Position numbers and translations under genes: made by a program. Source: Bryobacteraceae bacterium (GTDB lineage: Bacteria > Acidobacteriota > Terriglobia > Bryobacterales > Bryobacteraceae). From it: a stretch of 64,000 nucleotides of DNA. Each line of letters opens with the position of its first letter. The stretch's first letter is position 1. Where the stretch lies: assembly GCA_019748195.1 (NCBI GenBank), contig JAIEPW010000013.1, forward strand, positions 1-64,000, given 5' to 3'. The notes beneath the pieces are model-generated. The model was not told the origin of the DNA. It was given only the letters and a program-made list of their open reading frames with translations, and searched no databases. Shown here one piece after another: positions 1 to 7,808 of the stretch.

Positions 1-1536
1 GAAGGCCAGGGCTCCACCGGTTGGGAGCAGGCCGATCTGGTGGCCGGCTTCGTGAACGAATACACCATCGGACCTCCCTTCGGCATGGTGGGAACGCGAA
101 GCTGGGAGAACGGCTTTTTCTTCCAGGATGACTGGCGCGTGAACCGCCGCCTGACGCTGAACCTCGGCGTCCGTTATGACCTGCTGACGTGGCCCGTGGA
201 AGTCGCCAACCGGCAGGCGAATTTCGATCCCGCCACCGGCCGCCTGCTGCTGGCGACGGACGACAACCGGTCGCTGATCAATAGCGATCGCAACAACTTC
301 GCGCCGCGTTTGGGCTTCGCCTGGACGCTGACCAGCAAGACCGTGCTGCGCGGCGGCTACGGCGCCTTCTACTTCGTGGATCGCGGCGGCATCGACAACC
401 AGCTCGCGCAGAATCCGCCGTTCTCCGGATTCGCGTCGTTCCGCTTCGACCAGGGGTATCGCATCACCCTGTCGGGCCAGGGCGCGCGCAGCACCACCGG
501 CGTTACCGGCAACCTTGATAACCGGCTGGCCACCAATCCGCTGCCGCTCGGCTTCCTGCAGAACTTCGACCCGAACCGCCCCACCGGCGTGACGGTCTTC
601 GCCGCCCTGCAGAACAACCGCAATTCGTATGTGCACCAGTGGAACATGCAGATCCAGCAGGAACTGCCGGCGCAGTGGGTGCTCAGCGTCGGATACGTGG
701 GCACCTCCGGCCACAAGCTCGCGGCCTACTACAACGTGAACCGTCAGCTCTACGGGACCGCTCCGGGCACGCGCCTGTTCCCGCAGTTGGGCAACGTGAA
801 CGTGCAGGAGACGCGGGGCAACTCCATCTACAACGGCCTGCAGACGCAGTTGGAACGCCGCTTCGCGCAGGGCTTCACCTTCCGCGGCGCCTACACCTGG
901 TCCCACGCGATCGATGAAGGCAACGGCGCTTTCGACGCCGGACAGCCCGCCGATTTCCGCAACTTGCGGCTGGAGCGCGCCAGCTCCGGCCTCGATGTCC
1001 GCCACCGCATGGTGCTCAGCGGGTTGTGGGAACTGCCGTTCGGGCGGGGCCGGAAGTTCGGCGCCGACATCAACCGCGCGGCGGACGTCATCCTCGGCGG
1101 CTGGCAGTTGAACGGAATCTGGCTGTGGCAAACCGGCTTCCCCGTGAATGTCACCATGAACCAGGATCCGGACAGCAACCGCCCCGACATCGTGGGTCCG
1201 ATCGTCGTCAACGAAGGCAACCCCGACCGCTACCTCGAGCGGAGCGCGTTCCGCGAGGTCGGCCGCGTCAACGGCGTCATGCTGCGTCCCGGAACCCTGG
1301 GCCGCAACGCCGTGCGCGGTCCCGGCTCCAACCAGTTGGATGCCTCGCTGTTCAAGCAGTTCCGTTTCACCGAGCGGTTCCGCACCGAGTTCCGCGCCGA
1401 ACTGTTTAACGTCACCAACTCGCCGCAGTACGCCAACCCCGAAGGCTTCCTCGGATCCGGCAACTTCGGCCGCATCACCTCGACCCGATTCGCGACCAAC
1501 CGGCAGATGCAGCTCGCCCTGCGCCTGCTCTTCTAA
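1..1536 (+). CDS. TonB-dependent receptor, Oar-like, C-terminal part (5' truncated)
   Basis: This is the C-terminal half of an outer-membrane TonB-dependent receptor; the frame is open to the left edge, so the N-terminal regulatory and plug domains lie outside the window. The roughly 510 visible residues have the alternating aromatic/polar pattern of beta-barrel strands, with motifs typical of the family: NLGVRYD, FAPRLGFAW, RGGYGAFY, TYTWSHAID-like, LPFGRGRKFG and a C-terminal FRAELFNVTNSPQY followed by a terminal Phe. It resembles the full-length receptor at 56956-59922 over the same region. The gene ends in a strong intrinsic terminator before a starch-type hydrolase and sugar transporter, so uptake of an oligosaccharide is plausible, but the substrate is inference. 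Confidence 0.88.
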   Translation, partial: EGQGSTGWEQADLVAGFVNEYTIGPPFGMVGTRSWENGFFFQDDWRVNRRLTLNLGVRYDLLTWPVEVANRQANFDPATGRLLLATDDNRSLINSDRNNFAPRLGFAWTLTSKTVLRGGYGAFYFVDRGGIDNQLAQNPPFSGFASFRFDQGYRITLSGQGARSTTGVTGNLDNRLATNPLPLGFLQNFDPNRPTGVTVFAALQNNRNSYVHQWNMQIQQELPAQWVLSVGYVGTSGHKLAAYYNVNRQLYGTAPGTRLFPQLGNVNVQETRGNSIYNGLQTQLERRFAQGFTFRGAYTWSHAIDEGNGAFDAGQPADFRNLRLERASSGLDVRHRMVLSGLWELPFGRGRKFGADINRAADVILGGWQLNGIWLWQTGFPVNVTMNQDPDSNRPDIVGPIVVNEGNPDRYLERSAFREVGRVNGVMLRPGTLGRNAVRGPGSNQLDASLFKQFRFTERFRTEFRAELFNVTNSPQYANPEGFLGSGNFGRITSTRFATNRQMQLALRLLF

Positions 1537-1563
1537 GCGAATCCGCAAGCAGCGATTCCAGAA

Positions 1564-1601
1564 GGGGAACAGGCGGATCTCGTCTGTTCCCCGTTTGTTT
1601 T
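1564..1601 (+). terminator. Intrinsic terminator after the TonB receptor
   Basis: A 12-bp stem (1564-1575 pairing with 1581-1592, one G-U pair) with a 5-nt loop is followed by the T-rich run gtttgtttt. It lies 28 nt after the receptor stop codon and 12 nt before the next start, so it separates or attenuates transcription between the receptor and the GH13 gene. Confidence 0.75.
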
Positions 1602-1612
1602 CCGAGAACGCG

Positions 1613-3478
1613 ATGAACAAGCAAATTCTGTTCGCCCTGTGTCTGGTTCCGGCGCTGCTCGCCGAGCCGCCGCGCGTGATCCAGACCGATCCGCCGAGCT
1701 GGTGGATCGGCAGCTCCCTGAACCCCATCCGTGTTCTGATCCGCGGCAGCGGTCTTCACAACGCCAAACTGCAGGCTCCCGCCGGCATGGCCGTCCGCAA
1801 CCTGAAAACCAGCGATCGCGGAACGTATCTCTTCGCCGACCTCGACCTGTCGAAAACACGCAAGCCCGGCGCGACCACCTTGAAAGTGATCACCTCCCAA
1901 GGCTCGGCCGAAGCCCGGTTCGAAGTTCTACCCCCGCTGGATCGCACTGCCCGCTTCCAGGGCTTCTCCCCGGCCGATGTCATATACCTGGTGATGCCGG
2001 ATCGCTTCGCCAACGGCGATCCGTCGAACGACGACCCCGCCTCCGCCAAGGGCCTGTTCGACCGCTCCAAGCGGCGCTATTATCATGGCGGCGACCTGCA
2101 GGGCGTGATCGACAAGCTCCCGTACCTCAAATCGCTGGGCGTTACCGCCCTGTGGCTGAACCCCTGGTACGACAACAACGACCGCATGAACGAGATCGAA
2201 CGTTACGACGGCGAGGCGATCACCGACTATCACGGCTACGGCGCAACCGATTTCTATGGCGTCGAGCAGCACTTCGGCGACCTCCCCAAGCTGCGCGAAA
2301 TGGTGGAGGCGGCCCGCAAGCTCGGCATCAAGGTGATCCAGGACCAGGTGGCCAACCACACCGGACCCTACCATCCCTGGGCCCAGGATCCCCCCACGCC
2401 GGATTGGTTCAACGGATCGCCCGCCGCGCACCTCAATAACGACTGGCAATACTGGACGCAAATGGACCCCAACGCGACCACCGAAGTCCGCCGCGCCTCG
2501 CTCGATGGCTGGTTCGTCAACATCCTCCCCGATCTCAACCAGAACAATCCCGAGACCCGCCGCTACCTGATCCAGAATGCTCTCTGGTGGGTCGGCGTCC
2601 TCGGTCTCGACGGCATCCGCCAGGACACGCTTCCCTATGCCCCGCGCGGCTTTTGGGCCGAGTGGCGCACCGCGCTCGCACGCGAGTTTCCGCGCCTCAA
2701 CGTCGTCGGCGAGGTGCTCGACGGCGATCCCCACGTCGTCTCCTTCTATCAGGGCGGGTCCATTCGCTTCGACGGCATCGATTCCAGGATCGAATCGCTC
2801 TTCGACTTCCCGCTGATGTACGCCCTCCGCAAAGTCTTCGGCGAGGGTCGGGACGCGCGCGAGATCGCGCGTACCCTCGCCAAGGACCCGCTGTACATCG
2901 ACCCCTCCCGCCTGGTGACCCTCGCCGGCCTCCACGACGTCAAGCGCTTCCTGCACGAACCCGGCGCGGATCGCATCGGCCTGGGCCTCGCCTTCACCTT
3001 CCTGTTCACCGCCCGCGGCATCCCCATGATCTATTACGGCGACGAAATCGGAATGCCCGGCGGCGAAGATCCCGAAAATCGCCGCGACTTCCCCGGCGGC
3101 TGGGCCGGCGATCCGCGCAACGCCTTCGCCGAATCCGGCCGCGCCCGCGAAGAGCAGCAGTTATTCGCGCACCTCCAGCGCCTCGCCAAATTGCGCCGCG
3201 AATCCCCCGCGCTGCAACAGGGATCCACCGTGCTGCTCCATGCCTCCGAATCCGCCCTGGTCTACGGCCGCAAGCTCGGCGAGGAACGCGTGATCGCCGC
3301 CTTCAATAACTCCAGGAGCCTGGCCACCCTCGACATCAGCGCCTCCGGCGCGGGAGTCCGCGAGGGCGCCAGGCTCACCGCCCGCCTCGGCGCGGCATCG
3401 CTGACCGCCGCCGATGGACGCCTGCGCATCGTGCTGCCGCCCCGCTCGGCGGAAGTTTATACTTTGAATCCCCACTAG
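1613..3478 (+). CDS. Secreted GH13 alpha-amylase family enzyme (cyclomaltodextrinase/neopullulanase type)
   Basis: A 621-residue glycoside hydrolase that should cleave alpha-1,4-linked glucans or cyclodextrins in the periplasm. A signal peptide (residues 1-17) precedes an N-terminal Ig-like domain (about 20-105) of the kind found in cyclomaltodextrinases, then the (beta/alpha)8 barrel. GH13 landmarks are visible: region I DQVANH (244-249), the nucleophile Asp338 in GIRQD, the acid/base Glu367 in VVGEV and the stabilising Asp442 in LHD, with a C-terminal beta domain from about 540. The ATG at 1613 is chosen because it starts the signal peptide; the same frame is open far upstream through the receptor gene. 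The transporter gene follows after 14 nt, so maltodextrin use is likely. Exact substrate specificity cannot be read from sequence. Confidence 0.9.
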   Translation: MNKQILFALCLVPALLAEPPRVIQTDPPSWWIGSSLNPIRVLIRGSGLHNAKLQAPAGMAVRNLKTSDRGTYLFADLDLSKTRKPGATTLKVITSQGSAEARFEVLPPLDRTARFQGFSPADVIYLVMPDRFANGDPSNDDPASAKGLFDRSKRRYYHGGDLQGVIDKLPYLKSLGVTALWLNPWYDNNDRMNEIERYDGEAITDYHGYGATDFYGVEQHFGDLPKLREMVEAARKLGIKVIQDQVANHTGPYHPWAQDPPTPDWFNGSPAAHLNNDWQYWTQMDPNATTEVRRASLDGWFVNILPDLNQNNPETRRYLIQNALWWVGVLGLDGIRQDTLPYAPRGFWAEWRTALAREFPRLNVVGEVLDGDPHVVSFYQGGSIRFDGIDSRIESLFDFPLMYALRKVFGEGRDAREIARTLAKDPLYIDPSRLVTLAGLHDVKRFLHEPGADRIGLGLAFTFLFTARGIPMIYYGDEIGMPGGEDPENRRDFPGGWAGDPRNAFAESGRAREEQQLFAHLQRLAKLRRESPALQQGSTVLLHASESALVYGRKLGEERVIAAFNNSRSLATLDISASGAGVREGARLTARLGAASLTAADGRLRIVLPPRSAEVYTLNPH

Positions 3479-3492
3479 GACCCGACGAAAAC

Positions 3493-4815
3493 GTGAACAA
3501 GCCGCGCCTCAGCTTCTGGCAGATCTGGAACATGAGCTTCGGATTCCTGGGCATCCAGTTCGGCTGGGGCCTGCAGATGGCCAACATGAGCGCCATCTAT
3601 GAGTACCTGGGCGCCAGGCCGGAAGAGATCCCGATTCTGTGGCTCGCCGCGCCCCTTACCGGCCTGCTGGTGCAGCCGCTGATCGGCTACATGAGCGATC
3701 GCACCTGGGGCCCGCTGGGACGCCGCCGTCCCTACTTCCTGGCCGGCGCGCTGCTCAGCTCCGCCGCCCTCATCCTGATGCCCAACGCGTCCGCGTTGTG
3801 GATGGCCGCGGGCCTGCTCTGGATATTGGACGCCTCCATCAACATCTCCATGGAGCCGTTCCGCGCCTTTGTCGCCGATCTCCTCCCCGAAGAACAGCGC
3901 AACCGCGGCTTCGCCATGCAAAGCCTGTTCATCGGCCTCGGCGCGGTCATCGCCTCCGCGCTGCCCTTCATCCTCACCCGCTGGTTCGGCGTGGCCGCCT
4001 CGGGCGGCGGAGCCATCCCGCCCGCCGTGCGCTTCTCGTTCTACACCGGCGCCGCGGCGTTCCTCGCCGCCGTGCTCTGGACCATCGTCACCACCCGCGA
4101 GTACCCGCCCGAGCCGGAACTGGAGATCGCCAAGGCGCCCTCCCGCGGCATGGTCCCCGAAATCCTGGAGGCGATCCGCGAAATGCCCGATACCATGAAG
4201 GGGCTGGCGCTGGTGCAGATGTCCACCTGGATGGGCCTGTTCTGCATGTGGCTGTACTTCCCCGTCGCGGTGGCCCGCAACGTGTTTGGCGCGCCGGACG
4301 AAAAATCACCCCTGTACGGAGAAGGCGTGGCCTGGGCCGGCATCTGTTTCGCGATGTACTCGCTGGTCTGCTTCCTGTTTTCCTTCGCCCTGCCACGCGT
4401 CGCCGAACTGCTGGGTCGCCGCACCACCCATTCCTTGTGCCTGATCTGCGGCGGCGCCGGGCTGCTGTCCGTCGCCGTGATTGAAAACAGGTATCTGCTC
4501 CTGTTGTCGATGACTGGCGTCGGCATCGCCTGGGCCAGCACGCTGTCCATGCCCTACGCGATCCTCGCCGGAGCACTGCCCGCCCGCAAGGTCGGCTTGT
4601 ACATGGGCATCTTCAACTTCTTTATCGTTCTGCCGGAGATCATGGCCTCGCTCGGCTTCGGCTGGGTGATGTCGCGGCTGCTAAACAACAATCGCATGGC
4701 CGCGGTCATCGCCGGAGGAGTGTTCTTGCTCATCGCGGCGGCACTGGTCCGGTTCGTCAAAGAGCGCCGCGCGATCCCGGATGTCGCCCTGGGAGCGGCC
4801 TCCCGCCCCGCCTGA
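3493..4815 (+). CDS. MFS sugar transporter, SLC45/sucrose-maltose type
   Basis: A 440-residue inner-membrane transporter with about 12 hydrophobic segments. The loop GPLGRRRPY (residues about 74-82) after the second helix is the signature of the glycoside/SLC45-like branch of the major facilitator superfamily, and the N-terminus FGIQ-like FLGIQFGWGLQMANMS matches maltose/sucrose symporters. It starts with GTG at 3493, 14 nt after the GH13 stop, so the two are probably co-transcribed: the enzyme trims glucans in the periplasm and this protein imports the products. Substrate assignment rests on family and context. Confidence 0.85.
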   Translation: MNKPRLSFWQIWNMSFGFLGIQFGWGLQMANMSAIYEYLGARPEEIPILWLAAPLTGLLVQPLIGYMSDRTWGPLGRRRPYFLAGALLSSAALILMPNASALWMAAGLLWILDASINISMEPFRAFVADLLPEEQRNRGFAMQSLFIGLGAVIASALPFILTRWFGVAASGGGAIPPAVRFSFYTGAAAFLAAVLWTIVTTREYPPEPELEIAKAPSRGMVPEILEAIREMPDTMKGLALVQMSTWMGLFCMWLYFPVAVARNVFGAPDEKSPLYGEGVAWAGICFAMYSLVCFLFSFALPRVAELLGRRTTHSLCLICGGAGLLSVAVIENRYLLLLSMTGVGIAWASTLSMPYAILAGALPARKVGLYMGIFNFFIVLPEIMASLGFGWVMSRLLNNNRMAAVIAGGVFLLIAAALVRFVKERRAIPDVALGAASRPA

Positions 4816-4819
4816 AAAT

Positions 4820-4849
4820 TTGTCAACCGCTTGTAACCAGTTGTCAGCC
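4820..4849. promoter_or_regulatory. Three direct repeats of TTGTNANCC-type, operator-like
   Basis: TTGTCAACC (4820), TTGTAACCA (4831) and TTGTCAGCC (4841) repeat with 11- and 10-bp spacing, one helical turn, just upstream of TATACT (4861-4866) and the serine hydrolase start. The layout resembles a site for an OmpR/PhoB-type regulator. No protein is identified that binds it. Confidence 0.35.
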
Positions 4850-4886
4850 TAAGCCCGTTATATACTTTCCAGGCGCCGGGCAAGCA

Positions 4887-5930
4887 ATGAGATTCACACG
4901 CCGCGAATGGATTGCCACCACGCTGGCTGCGCCCCTGGGGGCCGCGCCCGCTGCTTACACTCCGGGCAAGGACTGGGATTCCCTGGAGCCCGCCCGCGCA
5001 GGCTGCGATCCCGCCGCCCTGGAAGATGCCGCTGCCTTCGCCGCCGCGAACCACTCCACCGCGCTGCTGCTGGTGCGCGGCGGCCGCCTGGTGATGGAAC
5101 GCTACTGGAGTGGCTGGGATCGATTGTCGGCACAGCCCATCTTCTCCGCCGGCAAGAGTGTTTGCGCCACCCTGATCGGCGCCGCCATCCAGGACGGCAA
5201 GCTGAAAGGCCTGGATCAGCCCGCCGCCGCCTTTGTCCCCGATTGGAAAGGCACCCCCAAGCAGGCGATCACGCTGCGGCATATGCTCGCCATGACCAGC
5301 GGCATCAAGGTGGCGCGCGATGCCCCCTTTCCGGGCGAGGACCAGTTCGCCGCCACCGCCGCGCAGCCCCTGGAACACCAGCCCGGCCAGCACTGGGCCT
5401 ACAACACGCCCGTCTATCGCATGTTGTTGCGCATCCTGGAAATCGCCACCGGCGAGGAACTCAACGCTTACAGCAGGCGCCGCCTGACGGACCGCATCGG
5501 CATGGAGAATTGCTCCTGGGACAAGCAGGAGAAAAACTGGCTGTGGTTCCGCTGCACGCCTCGCGACATGTGCCGCTTCGGACTGCTCTCCCTGCGCGAA
5601 GGGAAGTGGAACGGGATGCAGATCGTGAAGGCAGCCTGGTTCCGGGAGATGATGAAGCCCTCCCAGGCCCTGAATCCCGCCTACGGTCTGCTGTGGTGGC
5701 TCAACGGGAGCGCGACCCTGATCCGCGCCAACGGCAAGCCTGCCTCCGGTCCCATGTTTCCAGCCGCGCCCGCCGATACGAGGGCGGCGCTGGGCGCCAT
5801 GGACAAGAAAATCTACGTGATTCCCAGCCTGGATCTGGTGGTCGCGCGGCATGGGCCCGCGTCCGCCGCCGGACCCGCCTCTTTCGACAACGAACTTCTC
5901 AAGCGAATTCTCAAAGGAGTCCGATCCTGA
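4887..5930 (+). CDS. Serine hydrolase of the class C beta-lactamase / 6-aminohexanoate-dimer hydrolase family
   Basis: A 347-residue exported hydrolase. The N-terminus TRREWIATT...A has twin-Arg-like residues and a hydrophobic stretch, suggesting export. The catalytic SxxK motif is SAGK (Ser87, Lys90) and the second motif is YNT (Tyr172), as in the NylB-like branch rather than the YxN of true AmpC enzymes. The C-terminal part contains the GLLWW segment common in this family. Members hydrolyse esters, amides or D-amino peptides, so resistance to beta-lactams should not be assumed. The stop overlaps the sulfatase start by one base (TGATG), so the two genes are translationally coupled. Confidence 0.85.
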   Translation: MRFTRREWIATTLAAPLGAAPAAYTPGKDWDSLEPARAGCDPAALEDAAAFAAANHSTALLLVRGGRLVMERYWSGWDRLSAQPIFSAGKSVCATLIGAAIQDGKLKGLDQPAAAFVPDWKGTPKQAITLRHMLAMTSGIKVARDAPFPGEDQFAATAAQPLEHQPGQHWAYNTPVYRMLLRILEIATGEELNAYSRRRLTDRIGMENCSWDKQEKNWLWFRCTPRDMCRFGLLSLREGKWNGMQIVKAAWFREMMKPSQALNPAYGLLWWLNGSATLIRANGKPASGPMFPAAPADTRAALGAMDKKIYVIPSLDLVVARHGPASAAGPASFDNELLKRILKGVRS

Positions 5931-7339
5931 TGCACACCACCCGGCGCCATGCGCTGGCGGCATTCGTCGCCGCGCCTTTTGTCCTCGGCCAAGGCTCCCG
6001 CCGGAAGCCGAACATCGTTGTAATTCTCGCCGACGACCTCGGTTATGGCGACCTGGGATACCTCGGCTCGCCCGACGTGCCGACTCCGAACCTGGACGCC
6101 CTGGCGCGCAGCGGCGTCCAGTTCACCGACGGCTACGTGACCGCGGCTGTGTGCAGCCCGTCACGCGCGGGACTTCTTACCGGGCGGTATCAGCAGCGTT
6201 TCGGACATGAGTTCAATACCGGACCCGCGCCTCGCGATGAGCGGGAGCGCCTGGGCCTTCCCTTGGATCAGACCACCCTCGCGCAACTGCTCAAGCAGAA
6301 CGGTTACAAAACCGGCATGGTGGGCAAGTGGCATTTGGGAGGCAATCCCGAGTTCCACCCGATGGAGCGCGGCTTCCAGGAATATTTCGGCTTCCTGCAT
6401 GGCGCCAACCAGTACGCCACCACGCGCACCCAGGACGCCGTCGAAGTGGAGGTCCGCGAGGAGCAGGGCGGAGGATTCCCGCCGACGCGGCGCAATCCGA
6501 TCTTCCGCAACCGGGAGCGCGTCGAAGAGGACGAGTACCTGACCGACGCGTTCGGACGGGAGGCGGTCGCCTTCGTGGAGCGCCACAAACAGGAACCGTT
6601 CTTCCTGTACCTGGCCTTCAACGCGGTGCATACCCCGCTGCATACCCTGAAGAAGTACCTGGATCGCTTCCCGCGCATCCAGGACGAACGGCATCGACTG
6701 CTGGCCTCCATGACCGCCGCGCTGGATGACAACGTGGGACGTGTCATGAACGCGCTGAAGGACGCGGGGCTTGAGGACAACACGCTGGTGTTCTTTCTGT
6801 CGGACAACGGCTCGCCCACCTACACCCGCGCGGGCACGAATGGCCCGCTCAGCGGGTCTAAGATCACCTTCTATGAAGGCGGCATCCGGGTGCCGTTCCT
6901 GATGCGCTGGCCGGCGCGGTTCCAGGGCGGCGCGAAGTTCTCGAAGGCGGTGAGTTCCCTCGACATCCTGCCGACGTCGCTGAGCGCGGCCGGCGCCAAG
7001 CCGCCCGCCGGCTCCGACGGCGTGGACCTGCTGCCCTTCGTCAAGGGCCGGGCCAAGGGCGATCCGCACGAATACCTGTTCTGGCGGTCCGGACCGAACC
7101 GCGCCGCCCGCAAGGGGAAATGGAAGCTGATCGCTTTGGAAGGTAAGCCGCCCCGCCTCTTTGATTTGTCGGCGGACGTCGCGGAGAAGAACGATGTCGC
7201 CGCGGCCAACCCGGCGGTCGTCAGGGATATGATGTCGGCCCTGGACAAGTGGACGGCACAGCTCGCGAATCCCAAGTGGACGCCGCGTAGCACGCCGGCG
7301 ATTCCAGTGAACGGAGAAGTGATCCGCTGGAGCGTGTAG
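5930..7339 (+). CDS. Secreted sulfatase (arylsulfatase family)
   Basis: A 469-residue sulfatase that would cleave sulfate esters after its catalytic Cys is converted to formylglycine. The site is CSPSR with Cys75, the N-terminal metal residues are ILADD (Asp35, Asp36), and GKWHLGG lies near residue 130. The start MHTTRRHALAA shows twin Arg and a hydrophobic segment, suggesting Tat-type export. A Shine-Dalgarno AAAGGAG at 5914-5919 sits 9-10 nt before the ATG, inside the end of the serine hydrolase gene. No formylglycine-generating enzyme is in the window, so a maturase must be elsewhere or the anaerobic type is used. Confidence 0.9.
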   Translation: MHTTRRHALAAFVAAPFVLGQGSRRKPNIVVILADDLGYGDLGYLGSPDVPTPNLDALARSGVQFTDGYVTAAVCSPSRAGLLTGRYQQRFGHEFNTGPAPRDERERLGLPLDQTTLAQLLKQNGYKTGMVGKWHLGGNPEFHPMERGFQEYFGFLHGANQYATTRTQDAVEVEVREEQGGGFPPTRRNPIFRNRERVEEDEYLTDAFGREAVAFVERHKQEPFFLYLAFNAVHTPLHTLKKYLDRFPRIQDERHRLLASMTAALDDNVGRVMNALKDAGLEDNTLVFFLSDNGSPTYTRAGTNGPLSGSKITFYEGGIRVPFLMRWPARFQGGAKFSKAVSSLDILPTSLSAAGAKPPAGSDGVDLLPFVKGRAKGDPHEYLFWRSGPNRAARKGKWKLIALEGKPPRLFDLSADVAEKNDVAAANPAVVRDMMSALDKWTAQLANPKWTPRSTPAIPVNGEVIRWSV

Positions 7340-7352
7340 CCCCGCTTCGTTC

Positions 7353-7808
7353 TTAGGGACAGCCCTTTTCCAGCATCAGCTTCAGCAGGTCGAAGCGGGA
7401 CACGACGCCCACCAGCTTGTCGCCCCGCATTACGGGCAGATGATTGATCTCGTGCTTCAGCAGCAGCGCCAGGGTTTGCTCCAGGGTCGCCCCCGCCGCG
7501 ACGGTCACCGGCCGCGCGGTCATGATGTCCTGCACTTTCATCAGGCGCGCCTGCTGGAAGATTGCCTCCGCATGCTCGGGCGGTAGCCAGTGTCCAAGTA
7601 CGTAGGGGTGCCGGAACGTCGAGAACGGAACGCACTCCGGCTTGCGGGCGAAATCCGACTGGGTGATGATGCCGGCCACCGTGCCGTCTGCCGTCATCAC
7701 GGGCACGCAGCCGATCCGATGCTCCAACATCAGGCCGGCGGCGCGCTCCACGTTGTCGCTTACCTGCACGACGATCGGAGGCGACGACATGATCTCTTCC
7801 GCTGTCAT
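7353..7808 (-). CDS. Two-CBS-domain protein
   Basis: A 151-residue cytoplasmic protein with two CBS domains: roughly residues 1-58 (ending GIITQSDF) and 86-148 (DIMTARPV...VGVVSRFDLL). Such pairs bind adenosine nucleotides and often regulate transporters. The ATG at 7808 overlaps the stop of the upstream P-type ATPase by four bases (ATGA); a longer frame upstream exists but has shadow composition. The coupling suggests that this protein senses energy charge for the pump, which is inference. Confidence 0.85.
   Translation of the reverse strand: MTAEEIMSSPPIVVQVSDNVERAAGLMLEHRIGCVPVMTADGTVAGIITQSDFARKPECVPFSTFRHPYVLGHWLPPEHAEAIFQQARLMKVQDIMTARPVTVAAGATLEQTLALLLKHEINHLPVMRGDKLVGVVSRFDLLKLMLEKGCP

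Noticed and set aside
1340-1612. N-terminal extension of the GH13 enzyme into the TonB receptor gene
   Set aside because: It overlaps the receptor in another frame and crosses the terminator; the ATG at 1613 gives a clean signal peptide.
4887-5930. AmpC-type beta-lactamase
   Set aside because: The second motif is YNT rather than YxN and the protein fits NylB/esterase-like members better.
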